Positions 33,592-42,183 of a stretch of 64,000 bases of DNA are shown here, piece by piece. The DNA is from an uncultured Eubacteriales bacterium (lineage in GTDB: Bacteria > Bacillota > Clostridia > Oscillospirales > Oscillospiraceae). The DNA lies in the NCBI GenBank assembly GCA_900546615.1, contig URDJ01000010.1, positions 1-64,000 on the forward strand, read 5' to 3'. The notes below the pieces were generated by a model. That model made no database searches. It saw only the letters and a list, made by a program, of their open reading frames with translations, and was not told the origin of the DNA. The position numbers and the translations under genes were made by a program. The first letter of the stretch is position 1; each line of letters begins with the position of its first letter.

Positions 33592-34257
33592 ATGATCTAC
33601 GTGGTCGAAGACGATAAAAGCATACGCGAGCTGGTGGCCTACGCGCTCGGCTCCGCGGGGTACGAAACGGAGAGCTACACCTCCTCGGCGGAATTCTTCG
33701 CCGCCCTCGCCCCGCAGAAGGCGCGGCTGGTGCTGCTGGACATCATGCTGCCCGGCGAGGACGGGCTGGCCATACTGCGCCGCCTGCGCGAGACGCCGGA
33801 GACCGCGGGCATACCCGTCATGATAATGTCCGCCCTCGGCACGGAGCTGGACAAGGTACGCGGCCTCGACCTCGGCGCGGACGACTACATCGCCAAGCCC
33901 TTCGGCATCATGGAGTTCCTCGCCCGCGTGCGCGCGCTCCTTCGGCGCGGTGAGCCGAAGGAGATGATCACGGTGCGCGCCGTGACGCTCTACCCCGCCG
34001 CGAGACGGGTGGAGAGCTCCGGCCAGGACGTGCAGCTCACGGCGAAGGAATTTAACCTCCTCGAGTACCTCATGCGGCGCGCGGGCACCGTCATCAGGCG
34101 CGAGGAGCTGCTCGAGGCCGTCTGGGGCTACTCCGGCGGTGAGGAGACGCGGACCGTCGACGTGCATATCCGCTCCCTGCGGCTCAAGCTCGGCGAGGAG
34201 GGCGGCGCCGTTATCAAGACCGTGCGCGGCGTCGGCTACATGGCGGAGGAGGCATAA
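33592..34257 (+). CDS. OmpR/PhoB-family response regulator
   Basis: 221 residues. The receiver domain has the phosphoacceptor in VLLDIMLPGEDGL (about Asp50), acidic pocket VEDDKS and the lysine in AKPFG. The winged-helix DNA-binding domain ends with RTVDVHIRSLRLKL and VRGVGYM. The partner kinase begins on the base after the stop. The most similar known arrangement is PhoB-PhoR, but no phosphate genes adjoin. Confidence 0.92.
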   Translation: MIYVVEDDKSIRELVAYALGSAGYETESYTSSAEFFAALAPQKARLVLLDIMLPGEDGLAILRRLRETPETAGIPVMIMSALGTELDKVRGLDLGADDYIAKPFGIMEFLARVRALLRRGEPKEMITVRAVTLYPAARRVESSGQDVQLTAKEFNLLEYLMRRAGTVIRREELLEAVWGYSGGEETRTVDVHIRSLRLKLGEEGGAVIKTVRGVGYMAEEA

Positions 34258-34968
34258 ATGGAAAAGAAACTCTCGACCATATCCGAAAACCTGCGCCGTA
34301 ACTTCACGGCGAACGTCTCGCACGAGCTGAAGACGCCGATAACCTCCATCTCGGGCTATGCGGAGATGATGATGACCGGACTCGCGCCCAGCGAGGACCT
34401 GCCGCTGCTGGCGGAGAAGATCTACACCGAGGCGCAGAGGCTCATCGCGCTCATAGACGATATAATAAACCTCTCGCGGCTGGACGAGGGCGCGGTGGAG
34501 GCCCCGGCGGAGCGGGTGGAGCTGCTCGCGGCGGCCCGCGGCTGCGCGGAGCGGCTCGAGGGCAAGGCCGCCGCCTGCGAGGTCACGGTGAGGGTGACGG
34601 GCGCGGAGGTGACCGTCACGGGCTATGCCCAGCTCATCGACGAGATGATAACGAACCTCTGCGACAACGCGATAAAATACAACCGCCCCGGCGGGCACGT
34701 GCGGATAACGGTGGGCGAGCGCGGCGGCGCCCCCTTCGTCTGCGTGGAGGACGACGGCATCGGCATAGCTCCGGAGCACCTCGGCCGCGTCTTCGAGCGC
34801 TTCTACCGCGTGGACAAGAGCAGGTCAAAGGAGACGGGCGGCACGGGCCTCGGCCTCTCGATAGTAAAACACGCCGCAGCCTGGCACCACGCCTCGGTCA
34901 AGGCCGAGAGCGAGCCGGACAGGGGCACAAGGATAAGCATCATATTCGACGGAAAGGGCGGAGAATAA
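34258..34968 (+). CDS. Sensor-less cytosolic histidine kinase
   Basis: 236 residues. The phosphoaccepting NVSHELKTPITSISGYAEM starts at residue 20, so there is no room for a sensor or membrane segment. The HATPase domain is complete: N box ITNLCDNAIKYN, G1 VEDDGIGIAP, F box RFYRVDKSRS, G2 GTGLGLSIVKH. It is preceded directly by the response regulator stop (TAA ATG) and followed directly by lysA. A PhoR-like kinase that lost its N-terminus, or one driven by a partner protein. Confidence 0.88.
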   Translation: MEKKLSTISENLRRNFTANVSHELKTPITSISGYAEMMMTGLAPSEDLPLLAEKIYTEAQRLIALIDDIINLSRLDEGAVEAPAERVELLAAARGCAERLEGKAAACEVTVRVTGAEVTVTGYAQLIDEMITNLCDNAIKYNRPGGHVRITVGERGGAPFVCVEDDGIGIAPEHLGRVFERFYRVDKSRSKETGGTGLGLSIVKHAAAWHHASVKAESEPDRGTRISIIFDGKGGE

Positions 34969-36216
34969 GTGGATAAGAAATTGCCGTTTGTGACAAAGGA
35001 ACAGCTGGAGACGCTGTGCGCACAGTTTGCGACGCCGTTCCACCTCTACGACGAGCGCGGCATCAGGGAAAACGCAAGGCTGGTGCGGCAGGCGTTCGCG
35101 TGGAACGAAGGCTTTAAGGAATACTTCGCGGTCAAGGCCACGCCGAACCCGACAATAATGGACATCCTGCACGAGGAGGGCTGCGGCATAGACTGCTCCT
35201 CCCTCACGGAGCTGATGCTCTGCGAGCGCCAGGGCATCACGGGGCCGGAGATCATGTTCTCCTCGAACGATACCCCGGCCGAGGACTTCGCCCTCGCCGA
35301 CAGGCTCGGCGCGACCATTAACCTCGACGATATAACGCACATAGACTTCCTCGAGAAGACCATCGGCCACATCCCCGAGACCATCAGCTGCCGCTTCAAC
35401 CCCGGCGGGTACTTCGAGATCTCCAACACCATCATGGACTCGCCCGGCGACGCGAAGTACGGCATGACCAAGCCCCAGATGTTCCAGGCCTACCGCATCC
35501 TCATGGAGAAGGGCGCAAAGGAGTTCGGCATCCACGCCTTCCTCGCCTCGAACACGACGACGGACGACTACTATCCGACCCTCGCCATGCAGCTGTTCCG
35601 GCTCGCGGTGGAGCTGCACGAGGAGACGGGCGCGCACATCGGCTTCATAAACCTCTCCGGCGGCGTGGGCATCCCCTACCGCCCGGACGGGCATCACCCG
35701 GACATCCTCGCCATCGGCGAGGGCGTGCGGCGCGTCTACGAGCAGATACTCGTGCCGGCCGGCATGGGCGACGTGAAGATATTCACGGAGATGGGCCGCT
35801 TCATGCTCGGACCCTACGGCTGCCTCGTGACAAAATGCCTGCACCAGAAGCACATCCACAAGGAGTACATCGGCGTGGACGCCTGCGCCTGCAACCTGAT
35901 GCGCCCGGCGATGTACGGGGCCTACCACCACATCACCGTGGCGGGTAAGGAGGACGCCCCCTGCGACCACCTCTACGACGTCACCGGCGGCCTGTGCGAG
36001 AACAACGACAAGTTCGCCGTGGACCGCTGGCTTCCCGCCATCTGCCCCGGCGACATCCTCGTCATCCACGACACCGGCGCGCACGGCCACGCCATGGGCT
36101 ACAACTACAACGGCAAGCTCCGCAGCGCCGAGGTCCTGCTGTGCGAGGACGGCTCCGCAAAGCTCATCCGCCGCGCTGAGACCCCCGAGGATTATTTTGC
36201 AACACTGGACTTCTGA
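34969..36216 (+). CDS. lysA: Diaminopimelate decarboxylase (fold III PLP enzyme)
   Basis: Decarboxylates meso-diaminopimelate to lysine. 415 residues. The PLP lysine is in EYFAVKATPNP, and HIGFINLSGGVGIPY and TEMGRFMLGPYG form the phosphate and substrate sites; CENNDKFAVDRWLP holds the active-site Cys and the following Asp/Lys region. GTG start, with GGAG upstream. It is co-transcribed with a two-component pair, an unusual context. An ornithine/arginine decarboxylase of the same fold is a less likely alternative. Confidence 0.85.
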   Translation: MDKKLPFVTKEQLETLCAQFATPFHLYDERGIRENARLVRQAFAWNEGFKEYFAVKATPNPTIMDILHEEGCGIDCSSLTELMLCERQGITGPEIMFSSNDTPAEDFALADRLGATINLDDITHIDFLEKTIGHIPETISCRFNPGGYFEISNTIMDSPGDAKYGMTKPQMFQAYRILMEKGAKEFGIHAFLASNTTTDDYYPTLAMQLFRLAVELHEETGAHIGFINLSGGVGIPYRPDGHHPDILAIGEGVRRVYEQILVPAGMGDVKIFTEMGRFMLGPYGCLVTKCLHQKHIHKEYIGVDACACNLMRPAMYGAYHHITVAGKEDAPCDHLYDVTGGLCENNDKFAVDRWLPAICPGDILVIHDTGAHGHAMGYNYNGKLRSAEVLLCEDGSAKLIRRAETPEDYFATLDF

Positions 36217-36232
36217 GCCAAAGCACAAAAAT

Positions 36233-36268
36233 ACCGCCGCGTCCCCTCGGGCGCGGCGGTTTCTTTGT
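36233..36268. terminator. Terminator shared by lysA and spo0A
   Basis: Perfect 9-bp stem ACCGCCGCG/CGCGGCGGT followed by TTCTTTG on the plus strand and an A-rich flank (T-rich on the minus strand). Serves both converging genes. Confidence 0.85.
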
Positions 36269-36277
36269 GTCTTATCC

Positions 36278-37060
36278 TTATCTCGCGGCGGCGGTCTTCT
36301 GCCTCAGGCTCAGGCAGTCCGCTATCATCGCTATGAACTCCGAGTTCGTCGGCTTGCCCTTGATATTCGACACCGTATAGCCGAAGAACTTCTGCAGCGT
36401 CTCTATGTCCCCGCGGTCCCACGCGACCTCTATCGCGTGCCTTATTGCCCGCTCCACCCTCGACGGCGTCGTCGCAAAGCGCTTCGCCACCGCAGGGTAC
36501 AGCACCTTCGTCACCGCGTTTATCGCGTCCATGTCGTTTATCGTTATCATGATCGCCTCGCGCAGATACTGATAGCCCTTGATATGCGCCGGTACCCCTA
36601 TCTCGTGGATGATATCCGTCACCATGACCTCAAGGCTCGGCTCGGACTTCGCCGTGTACAGCTGGCCCTGCTGCGCCGCCCGCCTCGCAGGTGCGCTCAG
36701 CAGCCGTATGTTCCGCAGCACAGACTCGGCGTCGCAGGGCTTCGCTATCACATAGCACACGCCCAGCTCCATGCACTCCGCCACCATCCGCTCGTTCAAA
36801 AGCCCCGTAAGCACCACTACGCGCGTGCCCGGGCTCGCCTCCCGCGCACTGCGCAGCAGACTCAGCCCGTCCAGCTTCGACAGCACCAGCTCCGTCACCA
36901 GTACGTCCGGCTTCAGCCGCCCGAGCATGTCCAGCGCCTCGGCACCGTCCCCGGCGCTCCCCGCCAGCTCCATCGTCTCATCCTCGTCAATATAAGCACC
37001 CAGCAGTTTCCTAAGGTCCTCATTCGGGTCCGCTATCAGTACGCGCGTTTTGGTTTCCAT
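36278..37060 (-). CDS. spo0A: Spo0A, master regulator of sporulation, with altered receiver site
   Basis: 260 residues. The C-terminal DNA-binding domain is clearly Spo0[58 protein letters not shown]. The receiver domain is unusual: the phosphoacceptor aspartate (PDVLVLD in Bacillus) reads PDVLVTEL, so residue 57 is Glu (GAG, 36892-36890). The second acidic-pocket residue is Pro12 (ADPN for ADDN). The lysine (AKPCD) and threonine (LTG) are kept. ATG 37060 has GGAGG eight bases upstream. A 0A box lies at 37217-37223. Confidence 0.96.
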   Translation of the reverse strand: METKTRVLIADPNEDLRKLLGAYIDEDETMELAGSAGDGAEALDMLGRLKPDVLVTELVLSKLDGLSLLRSAREASPGTRVVVLTGLLNERMVAECMELGVCYVIAKPCDAESVLRNIRLLSAPARRAAQQGQLYTAKSEPSLEVMVTDIIHEIGVPAHIKGYQYLREAIMITINDMDAINAVTKVLYPAVAKRFATTPSRVERAIRHAIEVAWDRGDIETLQKFFGYTVSNIKGKPTNSEFIAMIADCLSLRQKTAAAR

Positions 37061-37216
37061 AACATAAACCTCCGTTATTTTTACAACCACGGACTGCGAT
37101 TTATATTTTTAAGCAGGAAAGCCGTTTTTGTAGTAATAATTTAGCACATCTCCCACACCATTGCAACACCAAGCTGCATTTTACAGCCATATTTTCGTTT
37201 ACATAAACCGACTTTA

Positions 37217-37223
37217 TTCGACA
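37217..37223 (-). promoter_or_regulatory. Candidate 0A box upstream of spo0A
   Basis: TGTCGAA on the minus strand, a perfect match to the Spo0A-binding consensus, 157 bases before the spo0A ATG in an AT-rich intergenic region. Suggests autoregulation. No clear sigma-H promoter was read. Confidence 0.5.
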
Positions 37224-37276
37224 TAATTCCGCCGTTTGAAACTATTATGTCATATTTTGTCTGAGAATTTTTACTA

Positions 37277-37315
37277 AAATCCGACCGGCCGGAGCTGTCT
37301 TGCCCCGGCCGGTCC
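37277..37315 (-). terminator. Terminator of the recA-containing operon
   Basis: Minus strand: GACCGGCCGG/CCGGCCGGTC stem with a 12-base loop, then GGATTTTAG. Confidence 0.75.
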
Positions 37316-37335
37316 TTTCATCTCGTCTATCGCGG

Positions 37336-38133
37336 TCAGCCCGCTTTGTCCCAATACTGTTCTGCCACATGTGCCCTGAGCAGGTCTCTGATCCTCCTGA
37401 GCTCCCATGCGTACGACATCACCTGTTCCCGGTGTATGTATTCCCTCGACGGCAGGTTCTCCGCAAGGTATTCGTACCAGGTCCGAAGCCCCAGGTCCGT
37501 CAGGTGCGCTCCGTCCGGCAGGTAGCAGCCGCTGCCCCAGCACGAGTTCGTGTCCAGCAGCTTGACCCGTGTGTCCTCCTGCTCCTCGTAGTACGCCACA
37601 GCGTCGCGTATGACCCCGTTTATCCGCTCCGTCGAAACGACGCCGGTCACAGAGTCCGGCACCGTCTGCATATATATCGTCGCGTCCGGCCAGTGGATGA
37701 GCATATAATCTATGACCTCGGTATAGTCGCTCACCACCGAATACGCGCTGCTGTTCGAGCCCATCAGAAACAGCACCCGCGTGAACTGGCCCTCGGTTGC
37801 CTCCACCGCCTCGGCGAAGGTCAGGCCCTCCAATCCCTCGCTCGTCTCGCTGCCGTAGGCGTTCTGCTCCAGCGGCTCCAGCGGCCACCAGTCCTCAAAA
37901 AAGTAGTTCACCGCACTGTTCGGCGCCGCCATATAGCCCGCGCCGTTGAGCAGGTCGTTCGGCCTCAGGAACATCGCTATCAGGTGGCAGGTCAGCGAAT
38001 CCCCCACCAGAACCGTCTCGCTGTCCAGAAACACCGGCCACTCCTCGTCCTCTGCCGCGGCAGACGCATAGCAGCAGGCCGTGAGCAGGCTGAGCGCCAG
38101 CAATATCGAAATTAAGCGTTTCATCTTCATCAT
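37336..38133 (-). CDS. SGNH/GDSL hydrolase-like lipoprotein
   Basis: 265 residues. A signal peptide ends in a lipobox LLTAC (Cys20). The SGNH block I is GDSLT (44-48), GSNSS follows near 121, and DGAHLTDLG near 209 carries the block V Asp and His. Predicted surface esterase or O-acetyl-glycan hydrolase. Its ATG overlaps the yesL-like stop. Last gene of the long minus-strand operon. Confidence 0.75.
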   Translation of the reverse strand: MMKMKRLISILLALSLLTACCYASAAAEDEEWPVFLDSETVLVGDSLTCHLIAMFLRPNDLLNGAGYMAAPNSAVNYFFEDWWPLEPLEQNAYGSETSEGLEGLTFAEAVEATEGQFTRVLFLMGSNSSAYSVVSDYTEVIDYMLIHWPDATIYMQTVPDSVTGVVSTERINGVIRDAVAYYEEQEDTRVKLLDTNSCWGSGCYLPDGAHLTDLGLRTWYEYLAENLPSREYIHREQVMSYAWELRRIRDLLRAHVAEQYWDKAG

Positions 38134-38762
38134 TCCAGGTACCAGGTATCCGTGTCCTCGCCGAACTCGCTCTTATCTGGCATGTAGCGCTGCATCGACG
38201 GCTCCACGAGGAAGCTCGCCAGCAGAGTACCCAGCCCCGGAGCTATGAGCAGCAGCGGCGGGAAATACCAGCAGCCGGCGCCGAAGGCCGCCCAGAGCGC
38301 CAAGAGGCCCAGCGTCCGCAGCGGAAAGCGCACCAGCAGCCTCAGCGCGAACAGCAGCACCTGCGCCGTCTTCAGCCGAAACCGGCTCAGCACCGGGCAG
38401 GCCAGAGACAGTATCATGAAGGCCATGAGGCAGGCAAACACGAAGGTCGCGCGGTAGAAGAAATCCACCGCCTCGCTCAGCGGCTCGTTCACGACATATG
38501 TCGCCGCAAAAAAGCCAACCGCGCAAAACAGCGCCAATATCACCGACAGCCCCATGCCCTGCACGAGGTTCTCCTTGAATGAGCGGAAATACTCCCTGTA
38601 CGGCCCGCCGCGCCCGCGCCTTATCGACTTCGCCACCGAGTAATACAGCGCCGTCACCGCCGGGCAGGCGGTCACTACCGGCACGCACAGCAGCAGCGTC
38701 AGAAAGCCCAGCGCCACGAGGTCCACGGCGGCCGTCCAAATGGAAAACGCACGTCCCTTCAT
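38130..38762 (-). CDS. YesL-like (DUF624) membrane protein
   Basis: 210 residues with about five membrane segments. FLTLLLCVPVVTACPAVTALYY at the N-terminus is the DUF624 pattern. Homologues often sit beside sugar ABC transporters; here it lies between a DUF3810 protein and a lipoprotein, overlapping both by 4 bases. Function unknown. Confidence 0.82.
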   Translation of the reverse strand: MKGRAFSIWTAAVDLVALGFLTLLLCVPVVTACPAVTALYYSVAKSIRRGRGGPYREYFRSFKENLVQGMGLSVILALFCAVGFFAATYVVNEPLSEAVDFFYRATFVFACLMAFMILSLACPVLSRFRLKTAQVLLFALRLLVRFPLRTLGLLALWAAFGAGCWYFPPLLLIAPGLGTLLASFLVEPSMQRYMPDKSEFGEDTDTWYLE

Positions 38763-39889
38763 CCCAGCGCCTCCCTTGCCTCATCTATGTAATAGTGCAC
38801 GAGCAGGTTTACGCACTGCCCGTAACTCTGCATCCCCAGCTCCTGCCCGTTCGACTTTAAAAACGAATCGTACACCGTGTTCGACGCCTTCTGCGCCACG
38901 CTGTCCCGGAACTCGTCCCAGTAGGCTGACTGCGCCTTCAGGTCAGCGCGCACCGTCTCCGACAGGCTGTAGTACACCTCGCCGTATTTGTCGTAGTTGA
39001 CGCCCGCGAGAGCGTTGCCGAGGTATATGTACGCCAGCGCCGCGCCCGCGTAGCGGAAGTCCGCGTATTCCGACTCGAGGCAGGCGAGCACGGCCACGAA
39101 GTTGCACTCCTGTTCCGCCGCGACGCCCCTCTGGTGCGCTGTCTCGTGCTGGCTCGTCGAGGGCAGCAGGAAGGCCGGCGAGTCCATGTTCAGGTTCGCC
39201 TCACCCGTCATGGGGAAGAAAAAGCCCGTGAAATCGAGGTAGCTCATTATCCTCGAAAAGTAGATGGGCTTCGGCCGGATCGCCTCGCCGCCCAGGAACG
39301 GGTACAGCTCCGCGACGCCCTCGAAGACCTCCGCCGCCCGGTCGAGCACCGAGTCCCTGTCGGCTATGTATGCGCCGTCGGCGTCCCGCTCGACCTCCTC
39401 GGCGTACTCGCTCGCCAAAAGCGCAAACCAGCGCGTCACGGTCTCCAGCTCCTCGTACTCCACCGGCCCGTCGTCCACTCCCGACTGCTCCGCGAAACCC
39501 GGCGCGTAGTAGCAGGGCGTCCACATCACCGTCAGGCCCGCCCAGAAGATGAGCGCCGCCATCGCAAAGGTCAGCGCCAGCCTGTACGTCTGCCGGAGCT
39601 TTTCCGGTTTCGCCAGCAGCCTGTACACCGCGTACACCAGATAGACGCCCAGCCCGATTATTGCCGCGGCGTATATAAGCTCCGCGACTGAAAAGCCGAC
39701 GTGCGAGCAGAGCTTCGACATGAACAGGTGGTATGGGTGCGTCACGCTGTTATACAGCCACACCATCGCCTCGTCGCTCCCGCGCATGATGGACACCGCT
39801 ATTACCGCGGCGAGGCAGAACACGGCTATCCCCAGCCGCACCGGGGCAAGGTCTTTTATTTTGAGTCGTTTCTTTTCGAGTTTCTCCAT
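38759..39889 (-). CDS. DUF3810 membrane protein with HExxH motif
   Basis: 376 residues. Three membrane segments (about 18-35, 62-85 and 105-125) are followed by a large extracytoplasmic or cytosolic domain. H248-E-T-A-H252 with downstream EQECNF is a gluzincin-like zinc site, so it may be a membrane metallopeptidase. YFSRIMSYLDFTGFFFP is conserved in the family. Biological target unknown. Starts one base after pgsA stops. Confidence 0.82.
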   Translation of the reverse strand: MEKLEKKRLKIKDLAPVRLGIAVFCLAAVIAVSIMRGSDEAMVWLYNSVTHPYHLFMSKLCSHVGFSVAELIYAAAIIGLGVYLVYAVYRLLAKPEKLRQTYRLALTFAMAALIFWAGLTVMWTPCYYAPGFAEQSGVDDGPVEYEELETVTRWFALLASEYAEEVERDADGAYIADRDSVLDRAAEVFEGVAELYPFLGGEAIRPKPIYFSRIMSYLDFTGFFFPMTGEANLNMDSPAFLLPSTSQHETAHQRGVAAEQECNFVAVLACLESEYADFRYAGAALAYIYLGNALAGVNYDKYGEVYYSLSETVRADLKAQSAYWDEFRDSVAQKASNTVYDSFLKSNGQELGMQSYGQCVNLLVHYYIDEAREALG

Positions 39890-39890
39890 T

Positions 39891-40412
39891 TCACCTGAAG
39901 ACAGAGGCGTTTTTCACAAAGTATTCCACGCCCGAGTACACCGTCGTCACGAGGACGACTATCCAGCAGGCCGTGACCGTCCAGTCCGGCACGGGCAGCA
40001 TGAGAAGTATGAAGCAGACCATGGTAGAGGCGGTCTTGATCTTCCCCGACCACGCGGCGGCGATGACCTTGCCGCCCTCCACGGCTACGAGCCTCAGCCC
40101 CGTCACGGCAAGCTCCCGCGCCACTACGATGATGGCCGCCCAAGCCGGAAACAGCCCAGTGTCCACGAACACCAGCATGACCGAGATGACCAGCAGTTTG
40201 TCCGCCAAAGGGTCCAAAAACTTCCCGAAGTTCGACACCTGATTGCAGTGCCGCGCGATATAGCCGTCCACGAAGTCCGACACCGAGGCGATGACGAACA
40301 CCGCGAGCGCCCAGTACATGTGCCAGTCGAAGTCCAGGTACATCAGCACGATGACCACGGGTATGAGCAGCACCCTGACTATCGTTATCTTGCTTGCCGT
40401 TGTGAGCTTCAT
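39891..40412 (-). CDS. pgsA: CDP-diacylglycerol-glycerol-3-phosphate 3-phosphatidyltransferase
   Basis: Membrane enzyme that makes phosphatidylglycerol phosphate. 173 residues and about four membrane segments. The CDP-alcohol phosphotransferase motif is seen as DFVDGYIAR...GKFLDPLADK. ATG 40412 overlaps the rimO stop (ATGA). Gene order rimO-pgsA is common in Firmicutes. Confidence 0.95.
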   Translation of the reverse strand: MKLTTASKITIVRVLLIPVVIVLMYLDFDWHMYWALAVFVIASVSDFVDGYIARHCNQVSNFGKFLDPLADKLLVISVMLVFVDTGLFPAWAAIIVVARELAVTGLRLVAVEGGKVIAAAWSGKIKTASTMVCFILLMLPVPDWTVTACWIVVLVTTVYSGVEYFVKNASVFR

Positions 40413-41719
40413 ACGATCCTCCCTCTCAGCACCCCGTCCTCGGCGGTCTCGACCCGTATCTTCACGATGTCGCCCGGCCTGCATTCGCCCTCTATTACCG
40501 CGCCGCCGTCTATGCCCGGCGAGTCAAACCAGCACCTGCCCAGCATATTGCCCGTCTCCGCATCCTTTCCGTCGCAGATGGCCTCCACAGTCTTCCCGAC
40601 CAGCGAGGCCTCCCACTCGTCCATGACCTCGGCCTGAAGCCGCTCCACCAGAGCGGCGCGCTCCATGGCCACGTCCTTCTCCGGGTATTCCATCCTCGCC
40701 GCCGGAGTGCCCTCCTCGGGCGAGAAGGGGAAGACGCCCGCGCGCTCTATCTTCGCCTCCCGGAGGAACTCGCACAGCTCCTCAAACTCGGCCTCTCCCT
40801 CCCCGGGCAGGCCGGTTATGAGGCTCGTCCGAAGCACCAGCCCCGGTATACGCTCCCGGAGCTTCTTAAAGAGCGCGCGTATCCCCGCGCCCGTGTCCCG
40901 GCGGTTCATCCGCCTCAGTATACGGTCGTTTATATGCTGTATGGGGATATCGATATATTTTACTATCTTCTCCTCCGAAGCTATCGTCTCTATCAGCTCG
41001 TCGTCGAGCTCCTGCGGGTACAGATAGTGCAGACGTATCCAGCGCAGGCCGTCGATTTTGCAAAGCTCCCTCAGAAGCTCCGAGAGCCTCGGGCCTCCGT
41101 AGAGGTCTGCGCCGTAGTGCGTCAAATCCTGCGCGACCAGTATAAGCTCCTTATATCCCCTCCCGGCCAGCTGCCTCGCCTCGGCCAGGATGTTCTCCAT
41201 CGGCCTTGACCTGAACCGGCCCCTTATCTTCGGGATGAGGCAATACGAGCAGCGGTTGTCGCAGCCGTCGGCTATGAGCAGGTAGGCCCAGGTGTCCCCG
41301 GTGCTTATTATCCTGCCCGTCTCCGACACCGCCGCGCAGTTGTCGCCTATAATGACGGGCTTCTCGCCCCGCAGCGCGCCCTCGAGCGCCGTCACGACCT
41401 CGTCGTAGCTGCCCGCGCCAATGACCGCGTCCACCTCCGGCAGCTCCTCGAGTATCTCGGCCCGGTACAGCTCGGACAGGCAGCCCGCCACGACGAGCGC
41501 CCTGAGCCTGCCCGTCTCCCTCAGCTGTGCCGTCTCGAGTATCGTATTTATGGCCTCCTGCTTTGCGTCCTCTATGAATGCGCAGGTATTTATGACGATG
41601 GCCTCGGCCTCGTTTTCATCGTTTGTCAGCTCATAGCCCGCGTCGGCGAGCTTTTTGAGCATCTGTTCCGAGGCCGTCCGGTTCTTCGGGCAGCCAAGGG
41701 ATATCATTCCGACCTTCAT
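40409..41719 (-). CDS. rimO: Ribosomal protein S12 methylthiotransferase
   Basis: Radical SAM enzyme that adds a methylthio group to an aspartate of S12. 436 residues. The N-terminal UPF0004 domain has ISLGCPKN and INTCAFIEDAKQEAI. The radical SAM cluster is GCDNRCSYC (CxxxCxxC), and a TRAM domain closes the protein. ATG 41719 overlaps the recX stop and gives the classical [13 protein letters not shown] start; the longer ORF upstream is an overlap with recX. Confidence 0.95.
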   Translation of the reverse strand: MKVGMISLGCPKNRTASEQMLKKLADAGYELTNDENEAEAIVINTCAFIEDAKQEAINTILETAQLRETGRLRALVVAGCLSELYRAEILEELPEVDAVIGAGSYDEVVTALEGALRGEKPVIIGDNCAAVSETGRIISTGDTWAYLLIADGCDNRCSYCLIPKIRGRFRSRPMENILAEARQLAGRGYKELILVAQDLTHYGADLYGGPRLSELLRELCKIDGLRWIRLHYLYPQELDDELIETIASEEKIVKYIDIPIQHINDRILRRMNRRDTGAGIRALFKKLRERIPGLVLRTSLITGLPGEGEAEFEELCEFLREAKIERAGVFPFSPEEGTPAARMEYPEKDVAMERAALVERLQAEVMDEWEASLVGKTVEAICDGKDAETGNMLGRCWFDSPGIDGGAVIEGECRPGDIVKIRVETAEDGVLRGRIV

Positions 41720-42183
41720 TCGTCCAGCTCCCATCCCTCGCTCAGTCTTGCGGCAGCGGCGCGCACTTCGTCCCACGAAAAGCCGCGCCGCACCAGATAT
41801 GCGCAGGCGCGCCGCAGCTCGTCGCCCTCCGGGGCCTTCCCGCGCAGCCTTGCCTCGAGCAGCCTGTCTGCGGTCTCGCTCTGGTCGGGCAGCTCCTCCA
41901 GCGCCGCGTCCCACAGCTCTCTCGGCAGCCTGCGCCGCCTCAGCTCCTCGCGTATCCTCTGCCTGCCGCAGCCCTTCGCCGCGTAGTGCCGCACGACCAT
42001 GCCCGCGTAGTTCTCATCGTTCACAAAGCCCAGCTCGACCATGCGCTGTGCAGCCTGCTCCGCCGCCTCCGGCTCCTCGCCCTTCTCGACGAGCTTCGCC
42101 GCCAGCTCCGCCTCGCCGTAGTCGCGCCGCTCCAGCAGCTTCAGCGCCTGAGCCTTCGCCCGCTCGAGCGGCGTCTCAGCCAT
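41716..42183 (-). CDS. recX: Regulatory protein RecX
   Basis: 155-residue helical modulator of RecA filaments. [17 protein letters not shown], then [38 protein letters not shown], spans the tandem three-helix RecX repeats. The ATG overlaps the recA stop by 8 bases, the usual recA-recX coupling. Confidence 0.92.
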   Translation of the reverse strand: MAETPLERAKAQALKLLERRDYGEAELAAKLVEKGEEPEAAEQAAQRMVELGFVNDENYAGMVVRHYAAKGCGRQRIREELRRRRLPRELWDAALEELPDQSETADRLLEARLRGKAPEGDELRRACAYLVRRGFSWDEVRAAAARLSEGWELDE

